The notes beneath the pieces were generated by a model. It ran no database searches. It was not told the DNA's origin and worked only from the letters and a program-made list of their open reading frames with translations. Below, piece by piece: positions 43,219 to 55,903 of a stretch of DNA of 64,000 nt (position 1 is its first letter; each line of letters starts with the position of its first letter). The stretch comes from Ectocarpus siliculosus (Eukaryota > Sar > Phaeophyceae > Ectocarpales > Ectocarpaceae), in assembly GCA_000310025.1 (NCBI GenBank), contig FN648711.1, positions 1-64,000 of the forward strand, given 5' to 3'. The position numbers and the translations under genes were made by a program.

Positions 43219-45507
43219 TCAGCCTCCGAAACGTGCACGAAGAGTTGAAGCCTTACGTGTAAGTCTCTCTAGACGAAGACGCAACTGAGTGCTCGACGAG
43301 CTGCATGCCAAGACGTCGGTAACAAAGTCCCGTCCTGCCTGTCCCAGGTTCTGAACCTGCCAGTCGATATCCGGTCGGAACGCGCGCAAGTTTGAGGCAA
43401 TGCTATCGTGGTTCCACCGAGAAATGCCGTCTGCCAGTGTATTACCGATGCCTTTCACGTGACGCGCGCGGAAGCACCACCCGCTTCGCATCTCTAAGCA
43501 TCCGAGAATACGCTTTGACGCTCCCGACCTCGGCTCTCTAGGTCCCCTGCAACGATTACACCAATGGATGGAGCTCATGTTGTCCCCACGAAGCAAAACG
43601 CTTTGACCAGGATACTCGGGTTTTGAGTCTGCGTCTACCGTGAAAGCCCACGCCGTAACGACCATCCCCAACAGCTCAAAGACTTTGATGCTTAAGTCGT
43701 CTCTACTGAGTGCCTTGCGACGCAGCCGTTGTCGGACATCATCCGAGAAATCCATTCGCCAGTATTGCCCCGACTCTAAGCAATATCCTCCCATGGCGTC
43801 CCCACTCGCGTCACTCCACAGCGTTCGAGAGAAAGGTTGTAGATACATGCTGTAAAGCGGCATTTCTAGCCTACTCTCGCCGTGGGGGCCGCTGGCCTCT
43901 TCTAGCATCATACGCCAGAACGACGCGTCGGCGCGGAACTCGGGACCCAGAGAAATGACCCGCCTCGATTGGCCCTGGCGTACTCCCCCCTTCGAGCCGA
44001 TGTAATTCTCTTCCCACGGTTGGGAGAGGGGAATACCCAACTGGTTCAGCATGCGTCGCACAAAGAACTTTCCAGGGCGAACAACCACGCACACGTGCAA
44101 CAGCTTCCCCATCAACGACCGCACTTCGGTCTCCGACGCGATACAACGAACCACCCAGCCTACAAGCGCCCCACGCAACGTCGCAAACTTTGGTTGAGGA
44201 AGAGAAATCGACATAGCCTTCGTGTCTATCACCCGACCCAACACTTCCATGCTCGCCTCCCACGACGTAAGTTTGCTAGCCGAAAACAGTGGTGGGAAAT
44301 CATGGGGTCTATCACCGAAGAGTCGAAAGTGGTCAGAAACGAAAGATTCGGAAGAGATCACGCAATGGCCACCGCGGGGGTGGGACCAGTGCACTTCTAC
44401 CCCTATAACATCGTGCCCGTACGCCCGCGCGAAAAACGGGTCGTCTACTCCTCCACCGGAACCGAATGGGATTGCACACGCCGCTGGCAGTATCGTTTGA
44501 ATTTCTGCTGATTCCACCACCGAAATATGTGCGGTAGCGAGTCGCCCTTGCGGCGTCGGCGCTGCGTTTGCGGCTGATGTGTTGTTGTGAGAGTGCTCAA
44601 TCGCTGCTGTGCACAGGCAAAAATACGGGGGGCTGAGGTTCCATCAGAACTGCAGTTGCCTGTCCACCACAAGCGTGCCTCCAAACACGTGTCCGAACTT
44701 CGGGGAATGCGCTCGCTCTACGGATACTTGCCGGAACGCGTCTTTGGAATCGACTTTAGCAATCAGAACCGTGGGGGTGTCTCCATGGGCGTCACGCACA
44801 AACTTGCCATGCAGGTACAACAAGCGCCAAACCACATCATGCAATACGTGGCCCAGTTTGCAGGCCGGTGCCGCGGAAGTGTTGGTGTCGTCGTTGACAC
44901 CCGAAAATCGGAGATCGTTAATGATCCTAGCTTTCTTGGTGTTCACTACCACTCCCAATGGAGACAAGCGTAGGCCGGGAATCTGGTATGCCGCTGATCT
45001 GGGAAACACGAATGCACGCCCGTACCGGACATCCTCCTTGATTTTAATCTGAATAAGGTCCGTATGCTATGAAACAGATGCATGGTTACCGTACGCGAGT
45101 GCTTCATCCACGTCACCGCCTGCTGCTATCTGCACCGGGACGCCTCTAGACACAATCCGCACCAGGAGATCGATAGAGCGGAACTGTTTTACCCCACCGA
45201 ACCATTGACGCACACTACGTGGGTCTGCTTGCGGCACGGGCAGTATCGTTTCGAGTTGCGACATGGAATCGAAGTCCCCTGCATGACTAAGAAGGAAAGC
45301 AAGGCTAACGTCCTCTACACGACTCAGCGCTTTCCTCACTGATTCGCCCCCCCCAGCGGCAATTAGTTCGTCCACCGCATTGCCATAAACACGCACGTCG
45401 GCATCCACACCTGCTGATTGCCCTGGGGCCAACCTCGTGTAGACCGGCGTCCTGCCGTTTGGTTTGGCCGCATGTGCGCTGTCATCCGAGGTAGCCCCCC
45501 CCGCCAC
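43219..45507 (-). CDS. Reverse transcriptase-RNase H of the DIRS-type element, two nonsense codons
   Basis: One frame is open across the whole region apart from TAG at 45067-45069 and TGA at 44644-44646. The reverse transcriptase starts with GRAFVFPRSAAYQIPGLRL and SPLGVVVNTKKARIINDL. The TGA stands where related enzymes have Gly in an F-G-W motif, so it looks like a point mutation. The YVDD-type motif is degenerate (YGHDVIGVEV). RNase H has LWSDASGDAMGGY, FELLGMVVTAWA, LRGDNMSSIHW and HVKGIGNTLADGISRW. A further in-frame stop occurs upstream near 45535, before which a Gly/Arg-rich gag-like frame continues. Confidence 0.85.
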
Positions 45508-46109
45508 GCGGGAGAGCCCGCACCCCTATTTGTCTTTCCCGTGGGTGAATAAGTCAGCGGCCTTGGGTCTCGCGCCGCCCTCGCCAGTGGCGCGCGCCTC
45601 TCCTCCGCGCCCTCCCCCGTTGCCGTGGCCAACGCTGCGACCACGGTTCGTGTTTCTCGTGGCGCTCCCACCGACACCGCCCCGGCCTACACGACCCTGC
45701 CCTGCCGCTCCGCGTGGAGACCCGTGTCGGCATCTGGTCGCGGTTGGAGTTGTATAAGCAGCGAACCGGCGGCAGGCGGCGGGCGAACGTCAGGGCGGCG
45801 TTGCGGGAACACTTCTTTTCCTCTTCATCGTGGGCGTCGTCGATCGCGCGCCTGGATCTGCAGTTAGAATGCTCTACAAGCTCCTATCTTCGAGCGGAAA
45901 TATCTGACTAGGCTCTGCGTCGGGCCCAGAACGACGCGTTGTTATATCGCGAGCTTGCGTTGGTTCGTTCTCGACGCCTGTAGATTGAGTGGAGTGATTA
46001 TTGCTGCTTACTCTACGGTCAGTTGGGGTCCCGTACCTCGACAATCCCGAATATTCCTCGACACGTGTTTTGGAGGTGTTTATCCAATACGGTAATGCCA
46101 GACGCCTAC

Positions 46110-46560
46110 CGCACGGGTGCTTCACTCATTGGCGCGTCCCGTGCTGATGCCAGGGCGACGTCACAATATGGAGAGTGCGTAGATGTGACATACTGTGGAC
46201 GTGCTCTTGTTCTTTCTCTCTTCAGAGCACTAGGGATGGATTTTTTATTTTGTTTTACTTTATTATATTTTATTTTTTGTCAACCTTGGATTCGGTGAAC
46301 CCCAGTTCGCCAGCGACACGGGTGCTTCCACTCATTGGCGCGTCCCGTGCCGATACGTGTTTGTGTTTTTTTTTTTCGATGCGTTGGATACGGTGAACTC
46401 CACATGCCAACAGCGCGGGTCGGGTGCTTCCACTCATTGGCGCGTCCCGTGGTGATACGTGTACGACTTCGTTTTTCGTTGCGTTGAGATCGGTTAACTT
46501 CCACTCGCCAAGAACACGGGTGCTTCCACTATTGGCGCGTCCCGTGCTGGTGCGTGTCCG
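46110..46560. repeat. Four-copy repeat with inverted ends
   Basis: The core CACGGGTGCTTCCACTCATT then GGCGCGTCCCGTG occurs near 46113, 46316, 46426 and 46515. Its ends CACGGG and CCCGTG are inverted copies. Spacers of about 60-80 bp contain T runs and a GCGTTGGATACGGTGAAC-type block. The spacing is about 200, 110 and 90 bp. Confidence 0.8.
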
Positions 46561-47976
46561 ACTTTTTTTTTTCCATTGAGATCACTCCCGCATGGACAAC
46601 CTACAGCAGGTTGACGAGTTCTATGCATGCATCAATTGCCGTCCGGGCGTTTTGGAATGGTCGCGAAATCATAGTTAGATGTGACGCACGTGTAGAGTGT
46701 ATGTATCACCGGCATGGGCAGACATGACTTGATGCCCCTCGAGACATGGGAACAGACTTTTGCACCCTTCACTGCTCGATAACACCGGTTCAAATCTCGC
46801 GAGCCACCTTCGTCTCTTTTTTTCATCTTCTTTTTCCTATGCATACAACACGTAGGTCTCTGTCTCGTTTTCTTTTTCCATCTTCTTTGTTTTTCAGTCT
46901 TTTTCTTTGAGTCTTTCTCTCGTATGCATGTGGTTTTTGCTTCTTTTTATCCGTTCCCGTGAATGCTGTTGTATGCACTGTCCGATTACGTATGCGGCCG
47001 CTTTGTATACCGTGGGACTTGTCAATGCCATCAGTGGAGACGATAGCTTACGTGAGCATATTATCCTCGATGCATTCAGCTACATTGCCCGTCTGTGCGC
47101 GGCACAGACCAGCTACCGGCAAGTAGTCCCGAGTGAGCCGCGGGAAACAGAAAACACGGCACAGGCACCTGCACCATGTGCATACTCTTGGCAGCTGCCG
47201 CGGGTCGATTGGTTATGTCCGATGCCGCAAGGTTCCTCCACCCCGTGCAGTATAATGGCTGCAATCGTGGCACGTACAGCAGCCGCGACCAGTCAGCGTG
47301 CTACCGTACAGGCCCCGCGCGTTTTTTTCGTTGAATATTTGTTCAGCGAGAGTACATCTCGGTTGGGATGAACCACATCCCATGTTTGGGAGGGTACCTA
47401 TCTGAGCGGCGTGGCGAGAGAGGCTGCGGTACGCCGGCTTGCCGCCGCTTATCTTACTGCACCCTCCCCCCCCGTGTTAATGCACGCAGCGGTGAGGGCA
47501 CAAGAGTAGCGGGGCGCGGGAAGGAACACGGGAGACACGATGGATGTTGGACACACACCCGAGTACACACCTTTATATGGAGGGTCCGGAGCGCGCGCTG
47601 GTCGCTTCCCCAATGCTTGCGCCGTCCCGTCCTTTTCTCTGCCGCCGCTATTGCGTTAGGCGGCTGCTGCTGTCCTTCCGTTGCTTCACGCGCTCTGTAG
47701 CTCTCACACGTTACCCGACTTTGCTACAGCCCCTGCGTGGACTCGATCACGGAATGACACCCCCAACTATAGACTAATAATTCCAAACACCGTGACCCTG
47801 GGTTTCCGATAGGAAATGAAGCCAATTTCTAATTCCACTGTTACAAAATAAACACCAGTTTATTCTGTTTGCTCGACGAACAAACCTTCCTGTGCATGTA
47901 CGTACATGACACCTGCAAGCCCACCGGGATCGCATAGCTGTGTCTCCTCAAGTTTGGCGGCACTAGAGGAGTAGGG
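46561..47976. other. No gene recognised with confidence
   Basis: An open plus-strand frame at 46907-47371 (154 codons) has a hydrophobic start but no known domain. I do not call it. The region also has pyrimidine-rich tracts near 46800-46920. Confidence 0.4.
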
Positions 47977-50900
47977 ATGGGCATAAAAGGTCTGCTCAAG
48001 TGCTGCAAGCAAGGGGCATCGCGGGATGTCGTCCTGGGACGGGGTGGTCCAGGAAGCGCCATCATAATCGATGGGTGTTTTCTTCTGCATAAGCATGTGT
48101 GTGACGAGGGGGTAGCGGCAGCGCTGCACCGAGGCGAAATCGGTCCTTTGGCGCTAGCGTGTGTCAGGCTCGTGAGACTATTGATGGACGCCGAATGGAC
48201 CGTTGTTGTAGTATTCGACGGGGATTCACCACCAGCAAAGGAGGGCACTAGGATTGCGAGGAGACGGGCGCGAGAGACGGCTCGGACATCGATCGAGACA
48301 AGGAAGCGAAGCCATGCGCATCTCTGGATCAAAGGGTCATCGCTAGAATATCCGGACTCATTAGCAGGAGCTGTGGGTGTGAGACCATCACCGCTCCCTT
48401 CGAGGCCGACGCCCAACTGGTTACTTTGGAGCAAACACTGCGCGAGAGTTACAACCGGACATACATTTACGGGACAGACTCTGATCTGGTTGTTCTGGGT
48501 GCACACTCCCTGCTCTATGAAATCAAGACAAATTCAAACAGGCAGGGTTTGATCACTGGGAAGGTGATTGAGAGGGAGACGCTTCTACGCCCGTCGCGAG
48601 AGTTGCTCTTGGACGACAAGCGTGGACAATTCTTGCGGCAGCTGCATGGCGTCCCCCCGGGATGCTTGTCTCCTACTCTCTTGGCGCCGGAGGTCGTAGA
48701 CGCAAGGCTTGTCGACTTGGCGTGCCTCGCCGGGAACGACTACTTCAAATATCGCGGCGTAGGTATTGCAGTAGCATCTGGGATAGCGCTACCAGAGATC
48801 AACGATGCCGCGACGGTTCTCCGTGGTTCCGCAGCCACCATCAAGGCGCTGTCGGCAGGGATTAGAGAGAGGAAGAAGTCGGGCACACTAACGGACAAGG
48901 AGGTCGAGACATCAAATGCTGTGTCGCGCGTCATGTTCCTACATTCGGTCGTATGGGACTTGAGCACCCGGCAGCCACAAAGGATGACAGCACTCCAAGA
49001 TCGCAGCCCGGCCGCAGAAGCGCAAGCGGCAGCCAGCTCAGGTTTGTGGGTAGGAACGCAAAGGCATGTGCGAGCCAAAACATGCGCGTGAAACTGTGAA
49101 GGAGTACAGAGAGACAATACGTGCCAGCCTGTGAGAGGGGGGGTAGCGAGATTTACAACGGCAACGGTAAAAACCTGAGTGGTAGAATACATAGCACTTC
49201 ACACAATGATGTAGTAACCAATATTAGATTTTAGAAGTAGCAAATAGTGTTGGCACTCAACGATCAGCCCAACCGCTTGCAGATAGAATGATTGGACTGT
49301 CGTTCAATGCATTCCAGCGTACTTCGGCAGTCTGCGGTAGACAACTGAAATGGCAGTGGCCTGCTTTGGAGCACCCAAGTCCGGCAATCAACCCTCCCGG
49401 GTTTATCTCTAACAGTGTCATAAATGCATGTGTTGAAAGGCTGCTGACAGGCTATTTTTATTGATTGTTGAAATGGGAAACACTCATCCTCTATGCACCC
49501 ACATCCACCCTGCCATACCCTCCGATCTGGTGAATAGGTCCCGTCGAAACGGACCCAGTCGTGTGCAGAGGCATCGCCGAGGGTTTGTTTTCACCTATAA
49601 CGAGGGAGGAATGGGCGCCGGAACTGCCGCGGGACGGAGCTTTAGTCAGAGGAGGGAAGAGAGGCCTCGATGTGACATCGCCCCCCGCGCAAAGGACGAA
49701 GTCGAGGCCTGCAAACGCTCAGCCCGACCCAACGACCGCCCCCCTCGCGGACGATTTCGAGCGAATGCACATGGCGCCTCTACGAGCGCTAGCCTCGGTG
49801 AGGGCATCGAGTGCTTCATGAAATCGGCATATCCAATTGGGAATCCCCCCCCCCCCCCTTGCAAAACATAAGAGAACGCCAACACACCATCCCACCCCCC
49901 CCTGTCAGTGACTAGGTTGGCGAATGGGAAAAGAATAACATAGCTGATGCGATGGATGACTCACGGCCAACGTATGGTCCCGACTACAAATCGAATCAGA
50001 ATGTGCGCTGGGCTAAATTAAACAGACTTACCGTAGAATCGTTCTTCAAAAGCTAGGATCTGCTCATTTCCAGGTTAAACACGAGTTTGTTGACATCACA
50101 GAATAGACCCCAACGGGTATAAACTACATGACGGGCGTGACACCGTTACAAAAGATTCCATGATAGTCACACGTCGCCGACGTCAGCAGCATAGCTCATC
50201 CCTCTCCGCTCGACGTCGTACTTCGGAATCTTACAGGGATACAGATGCGTGGAGAAGGCGGGAGTCGGCGCTCTCAGCATGGCGGAACTGGTTTTGCTCT
50301 TGAAGGACATAACCGCCATGGTAGACAACTTGCCTGTCAAAGAGGATAGGCTCATCTTTCGAGAAAGCACCAGATACGAGACTCCGCAGGAACGACTGCA
50401 GAGACACATGGCCGGTATACCAGACGAGCCTTCCTGGATGAGCGACCATCTCAAACTGCGTGGGAAACTACCGGAGCTGAGCGAGTCGGTCATCATTAAC
50501 TACTTGTCGGCAGGGGGGGCGGTGTCTGGCGATGAGATGTCACGAAACCTGTATCGCGGAGTGCAGCGTGCTATGGATTTGGGTGGACTGGACGGGCTTT
50601 CTGCAGTGCTGCCTCCTGACACCGGGGGTGTGCTCTGGCTGAGACTAAGGTGAATGTAGGACATGGCATGTTGCATGCAGTCCATCAAAAACGTTAAATG
50701 CGGCTCGAGGCTGACGGCGGTTCGCTTCGGTGTTCAATAGGATACTTGTTGCGACAGCGTGTTCCAGTAGGTATTGTGTCCGGGGGGCCTGGAGGATTCC
50801 ACCGATTACGTTCGCCTAGGATACACTAGGCAAGTGTACAACAGCGCACAAGTCAAATAGATTATATTACAAGTTCCCCGATTAGACGATCCATCCCATC

Positions 50901-51281
50901 CCACCTACACCCTACCCCCTATCTATTCCTTCCGGTCATCCTCTCGCTGATATGGTCCGCAGGGTGAAAGCCTCTATGCGTGCGTCTACGTACACTGTTT
51001 ATGCGCGACGCGAGGTTCTCAGGATTGCGACGGGACCTAACACCAACGGACAGCACGCGAACACGGCAGACGACGGTTCACGATTTGCACGTGATACCGC
51101 AGCACCTCGCTTGGTAGCCACGCGTGTGCTATCCGCATACTGCGAGTGCAAATCAGGGGCAGACAGGTACTGCCACCACATCGCCATGGCGCTACAGCTG
51201 ACGCGGTTGTTGCAGATGTCCATGCGAGAGATTGACGAATTCCTTCCACAGTTACGAGCGTCCAATGCCAGTGGATTCTGA
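47977..51281 (+). CDS. FEN1/XPG-type nuclease with C-terminal SWIM zinc finger
   Basis: Four exons with agreeing phases: 47977-49041 (ends phase 1), 49571-49797 (1/0), 50237-50649 (0/2) and 50963-51281 (2/stop). The N-terminus MGIKGLL and VVVVFDGDSPPAKEGTR are XPG N-domain signatures. The XPG-I region has ITAPFEADAQLVTLEQ and YIYGTDSDLVVLG, with the acidic metal ligands. ACLAGNDYFKYRGVGIA matches the helix-turn-helix region. The frame changes once near 48310, between the N and I regions. The last exon carries CECKSGADRYCHH, a SWIM-type CxC...CxH finger. FEN1-family enzymes cut flap DNA; SWIM fingers bind DNA or proteins. The linker (exons 2 and 3) is unknown. The start at 47977 fits the invariant N-terminal Met-Gly. 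Confidence 0.8.
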
Positions 51282-51400
51282 ATCACACCAAAGGCGGGAG
51301 AGAAGCCGAGACTAACATGTGGTGGGGGCGGACCCGACCGATGTAGCGGCAGAATACTGCACTATGAGGGACCCCAAAGGGCAGGACTTCGGGTTGGACA

Positions 51401-51619
51401 TTGAGACACCTATCGGGACTCAGGGAGTTGGGGGACCGTGGTGCATTCAACCCCCACCCTGCTCTAGGCCAATGGGCACTACATGTAGCTCGTAGTCACT
51501 TCGACAAGGACACGACCATCAGTTCCGCTCAGGGCGCTGCCTTCGGAATTGTTTTCGATGCAGTCAAGGCAGCCAAAAAGATCGAGAAAAGAGGGGCCGT
51601 TGAAAGTGCAGACCGATAA
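51401..51619 (+). CDS. Possible short open frame, unknown
   Basis: 72 codons with plausible composition (HPALGQWALHVARSHFDKD) just downstream of the FEN1-SWIM gene. No domain is seen; it may be chance or an exon of something larger. Confidence 0.2.
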   Translation: MRHLSGLRELGDRGAFNPHPALGQWALHVARSHFDKDTTISSAQGAAFGIVFDAVKAAKKIEKRGAVESADR

Positions 51620-52463
51620 GTATCTCTAGCTGTAGACGTTCTGCCACCCCTCGTCCGCGACGACGAGGAACACCCTTTTAAGCATATACACTTCGGCATA
51701 TAGTCCACGGGTTCGTGAGCAGGTCGTACTGTACTGTACGTGATCCCGTAGATAGAAATGGATCCCTGTACCTGTGTAGTGCTAGCCGTACACTATGAAA
51801 TACGACATTGGGTAATCGTAGCTTGGTTAGGGTTAGCGTGTTTGAAGGAGTTTGTGGGAATAGACTATGGTCCTTTATCCTTATCCAGATTATGCTGGAG
51901 TGTGACGAATTGATGGTCTGGTGAAATGCGACGAGTTCATGGAATCGGACTTTTATTCTGTACCACGCCCAAGCATGTGGGCATCGATGTTGTTCTCCAG
52001 AAACGAGTATCATCGGCCCAACACGACATAGAAACACAGACTTCGCATTCCGGTGTATATTGTTGAACCCATAGCCGTCACAATCGACGAGCCGGGCCCA
52101 TTTGTTGTTAGATGTTGAGCTAGGTCTTTCGTCGCCACCCAATAAGTGTGCATAAAACCTCGCGACAATTCTCCGCACCCCCATCGGAAACGTACAACGT
52201 GACAAGTGGGTGTTGTAAATGACCGCACATCTTGATTAAACATCGCGTCACTTCTAAACGACGCTCATCACTTGTAACAAGCCTGTATACGGTCACCAAA
52301 ACAAGCATGGAATAGTACACACGAAGGAAAGCACTAACACCAAAAACAAAAACGATCAGACAAAAAACAACGCATCTCCACCGCAACAACTCCCAAATAC
52401 ATAATTCGCCACCTACACGCGCTAGGGAGGGCATGCCAACCACGTCACGGATGTCATCTGCAC
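51620..52463. other. No gene recognised
   Basis: Probably contains the 3' side of the Harbinger-type element, but no terminal inverted repeat was identified. Confidence 0.35.
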
Positions 52464-53400
52464 CTAGCCCTTGTCGCTTAGGAAAGGCTCACACAACATG
52501 TTAACCAGCGCACCACAAAATCTCACAGCCTTGGATAGAGTGTCCATCCTAACCGCCCTGAACTTGTTGTCGCATATCTTCCACTGTTTCAACGCCCCAA
52601 TAGCTCGCTCGACGTGTATCCGTAGATTGGCCACGTCACTGATGTAACGCGAATCCTCTGCGTGGAACTGTCCCTCTTCAGTGCGCGAACCTGGAGGTGT
52701 AACAATGGACGTCCCTGCTGCTAGCAGTTGAATGCCAAGGCCGTTGAACCCTCTGTCCGCCATAACCTGGAAAGTTTTCGCTTCCCCGAAGCCCAAGCCC
52801 ACCAAGTCGTTGATAACACCGCTGCGGTTTACCAACTCTGCATCACTCACCCTGCCCCCATACAGCTCCGAGATGAAGCAGATGGTGCCGCTTGGGGTCA
52901 CACCAACCAGCAACTTCCCGGTCGGTCTGTGCTTGTATGGCGAATACAAGTAGTAGGCGAGGTCAGTGTGCCACACGCGAACTGTCTCTATCTCCGTCGC
53001 ATCTAGAACAATCACAACCCTTCCCGCCCTTCCTCTGCCAACATGCGTTTGCCGTCGAACCGGTGTCACGATCCCACACCTCTTCAACCCGTGGCAACCG
53101 CACGAACGGCCTAAGAGCACCACTCAGAAACGACACCCAAGTGGTGAAGGCGTTACCCCCGGTATGCTGACTTACACCGAACAAGGACGAGACCGAGACA
53201 ACAGGCAAACCTGTACGCATAACCACCAAGCAAAAAAACAGGCCGTTCACTCCTGACAAGATGCGCGACCGGTTGGAGGCATAATCTCGTTCCTCCTCGC
53301 CGTACCAAACGAGGTTCTCCGCGATACAGTCCGGTCCGTTGATGGCGGCAAACAGGTTCTGCCAAACAGAGGAAAGGGAGAAGACGAGCCAGGATATTTT
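52464..53400 (-). pseudogene. Harbinger-type (DDE_Tnp_4) transposase, one frame break
   Basis: Reading leftward, one frame (about 53400-53060) carries the N-terminal helix-turn-helix region (MRTGLPVVSVSSLFGVSQHT). The frame then shifts near 53060. The second frame (to 52464) holds the DDE domain: first Asp in VIVLDATEIETVRVW, second Asp in VMADRGFNGLG, and Glu in LRIHVERAIGALKQWK. SPYKHRPTGKLLVGVTPSG is typical of the family. All catalytic residues are present, so the break is recent or a sequence error. The companion Myb-like protein of Harbinger elements was not found nearby. Confidence 0.85.
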
Positions 53401-53429
53401 CGCAGATGGTCAGGGCATGGAACCACAAT

Positions 53430-54810
53430 GCAGCGCTAGAGAGTTATCTCCCGGTCACAGAAGGGGATTGTCATGGGAAACTGCTTGCTTCACTACGCCC
53501 ACCAAAGTAAGGGGCACTTGCCCAGGAAACCGAACCACCAATACTGCTGAGGTAAGACTTATATTGTCTATACAGGTAAGGCACGGAAACAAGAAACCTC
53601 CAAATCTGGTCGAGCCTCAATTTCTTTTTCTGGCTCGAAGGACCATTGTGGCTCGAACGACCAGCTGCAGTCGGTTTTCTTTATCCTTTGGGCTGTCGCA
53701 TCCTGCTGATTCTCTTATTTTATTTTCTTCTATTGTTTGGGCGAAGCAAACAACAACAAACCAAGCCTGCGAACAGAAATGAACTGGGCAGCTCGGTGTG
53801 GCGAACATTGGGTGGCAGTAGCTGTACGGCAGCAGGGTAGGTAGCGCGGCCCTAAGGCGGCGCTGGGGCTCGAGGGGCGCCGCGAAAATAACCATCTCTC
53901 TCCCCACCGCCAAAATTCACACGACATGAGCTGGGTAGGTGGTGGGAGCATGGCAGCAGCAGCAGTAGTGGGACGTTTATTATTGGACACGCTCCCCCAG
54001 CGTCTACTCCTTGTTTCTTATGTCCTGGGGTATCGCACAATCATATTTCTTATTGGGGCGTTTCTTACGGTGTGCCCGAAGTTGAGCGGTGTTCCTTATC
54101 GATTTTTTCCCTTCTTCCGTAAAAATTGTAGCCTGCCGACCCTGTGATACCATGTTTGTTCTCGATTAACGGGCCCTATCGACGTAGCTTCGTTGTAGAT
54201 TACTAACGTTCGTGCCATAACACGAGTCCCGGCTACTATGTGCATTATCTAACCCTAGAGAGAGCGTTCACCAGGCTGACACTTCTATGCTGTAGTTTTA
54301 CGTCTCGAGCTGCCAAGCGTTTCGTTCGAATGCTGTTGAACTGCACATTGCAGTTCTTGCTCCCCGAAAATGTTCAATCGTCTCGATTGTTCTCAGCGGT
54401 TCACTCATCGTCCGCCCGTTCGCACCACAACTCGAACGGATCCATATATATATGTATGGTCCTGCGATGAAGTTCCAATAGCTCTCAATGTCTGGTAGAC
54501 ATGCTGCAACTCAGCACGAAACCCTAGCCTCCACGCACAAGAAGAGGCAAGAGAGAGGGATAGAAGGCTGCGGAGAGACTATGCACTGCTGTAGACTACA
54601 TACATACATGTACTCACGCAGCAGTCACATACATGCGGCGCGGTGGACCTACACCCCTTCAGCAACAACATTGAGCTGAGAACGAGACAGAACCGTATAT
54701 ATATAGAGAGAGAGGAAGCTAATCCGAACACGAGGACTAGTGCATGCCAATGTGCATGAGTAAGCTAAGCTGAGTGCTGAGTACACCAATCGGCAACCGG
54801 GCGCCCTGCC
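53430..54810. other. No gene recognised
   Basis: Short frames only. Contains AT microsatellite pieces (TATATATA near 54445 and 54695). Confidence 0.4.
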
Positions 54811-54822
54811 GGTGCCAATCTG

Positions 54823-55289
54823 TCAACCCGACTTGATCGTACTGCCCATTGCATTCCATGACGCCAACGCATCTTGTTGTGGTACGTACCTCGAGGCAGT
54901 CGTGATCTGGGAGCCCACAGACACTACGCGCTGCGCTTGGCTGCAATCGGTTCTGGATCGTGTGGTTGATGCTCCCCTCCCGCTTGTCCCCCCCGACTTA
55001 TTGCCTTCCCCACGCCTGCCGTCATCCGCCCTTGCACCATCATTTCTCTGCTGTTCTGAGATGACGTGGTCCTTCAGCCGCAACTGTTCAAGCAAGTCCA
55101 ATACTCTAGCTCATTGTCGACCGGCTTCGTGTTCCCCGGCAGTACACCGAGCTTCGGCCTTCCGCAACCTCCCCAAGGCTCCTGCTGTCGCCTCCCTTAT
55201 CTGTTCGTCCGTCTGATCTGGGAGAGCATCCTTGCGTGCGTGAACAAGCGGTTGGCACTCGCTCCTCTGGTTCGGCTTATTGGCTTCCA
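54823..55289 (-). pseudogene. Possible small gene fragment with an internal stop
   Basis: From an ATG near 55289 the minus strand reads about 60 codons (TDEQIREATAGALGRLRKAE), meets TGA near 55107, and continues in the same frame (LLEQLRLKDHVISEQQRND) to 54823. The Glu/Leu/Arg-rich composition suggests a helical C-terminal tail of a DNA-binding protein. No family is recognised. Confidence 0.3.
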
Positions 55290-55664
55290 TTTATTCTTGG
55301 TGGAAATGAACGAGAGACACACGGCCGCCAAGCTTGGTGTAGCTCTGTTCGTCTACGCATAGACATCTCAGCCAATTTGCCCTGCGGTCATCCGACGGTA
55401 GGGCAAGGCTGGGCATGCCACCAGCTTCCCGGCATGCTCTACTGGAGCATATACAAAGTTGCTTTGCCATCGGAGGAGGTTTGTTGTGCTGTGCTCCGGA
55501 GGTATGCCGGTGTATGTATGCCTTGCTGTGAATCTGGAGATTTTACAAAAGAGGCAAATTTTGAATTGCGAACCGGCACTGCTGGGGACCGCCGAAATAG
55601 CCTGCGACTGGCTCGTTCTCGGAACTTTTTGGGCCGAAAAAATAGTAGTCTATACAAGGGCTCC

Positions 55665-55694
55665 GGACGCGGGGGGCTACCGCCCCCCCCGTCC
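55665..55694. repeat. Stable GC hairpin, copy 1
   Basis: GGACGCGGGGGG and CCCCCCCCGTCC pair over 11 of 12 positions around a CTACCG loop. The same hairpin is at 57173-57202. Confidence 0.85.
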
Positions 55695-55903
55695 TTCGTT
55701 TTGGCTGGTGCTCTATGCGGAGAGGGAAACGTCGGGGCGTTGAAACACATACCAAGTGGGACGTGCTTGATGTTGTCAGAATATGATTTAACTATTTTCC
55801 CGAAGAAGTGGAGCTGTGAAGGCAGCTCGTGGAACACGAAAGAAGAAACACCACAAACTGAAGATTTGACCGGAACTAGACTTCGGCGCAACGTGAAGTA
55901 CAT

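Larger units (their letters stand above)
42317..45690 (-). mobile_element. DIRS-type retrotransposon
   Basis: Reading right to left, a gag-like or linker region is followed by reverse transcriptase, RNase H of the DIRS kind and a separate tyrosine recombinase frame. This order, with no aspartic protease or DDE integrase, defines the DIRS group. The split direct or inverted terminal repeats were not found, so the ends given are those of the coding region. Confidence 0.85.

Noticed and set aside
46780-46825. B-box-like GGTTCAAATCTC followed by a T run
   Set aside because: No A box or tRNA fold upstream could be found.
46907-47371. 154-codon plus-strand frame
   Set aside because: No domain, uneven composition and no splice or codon pattern to support it.
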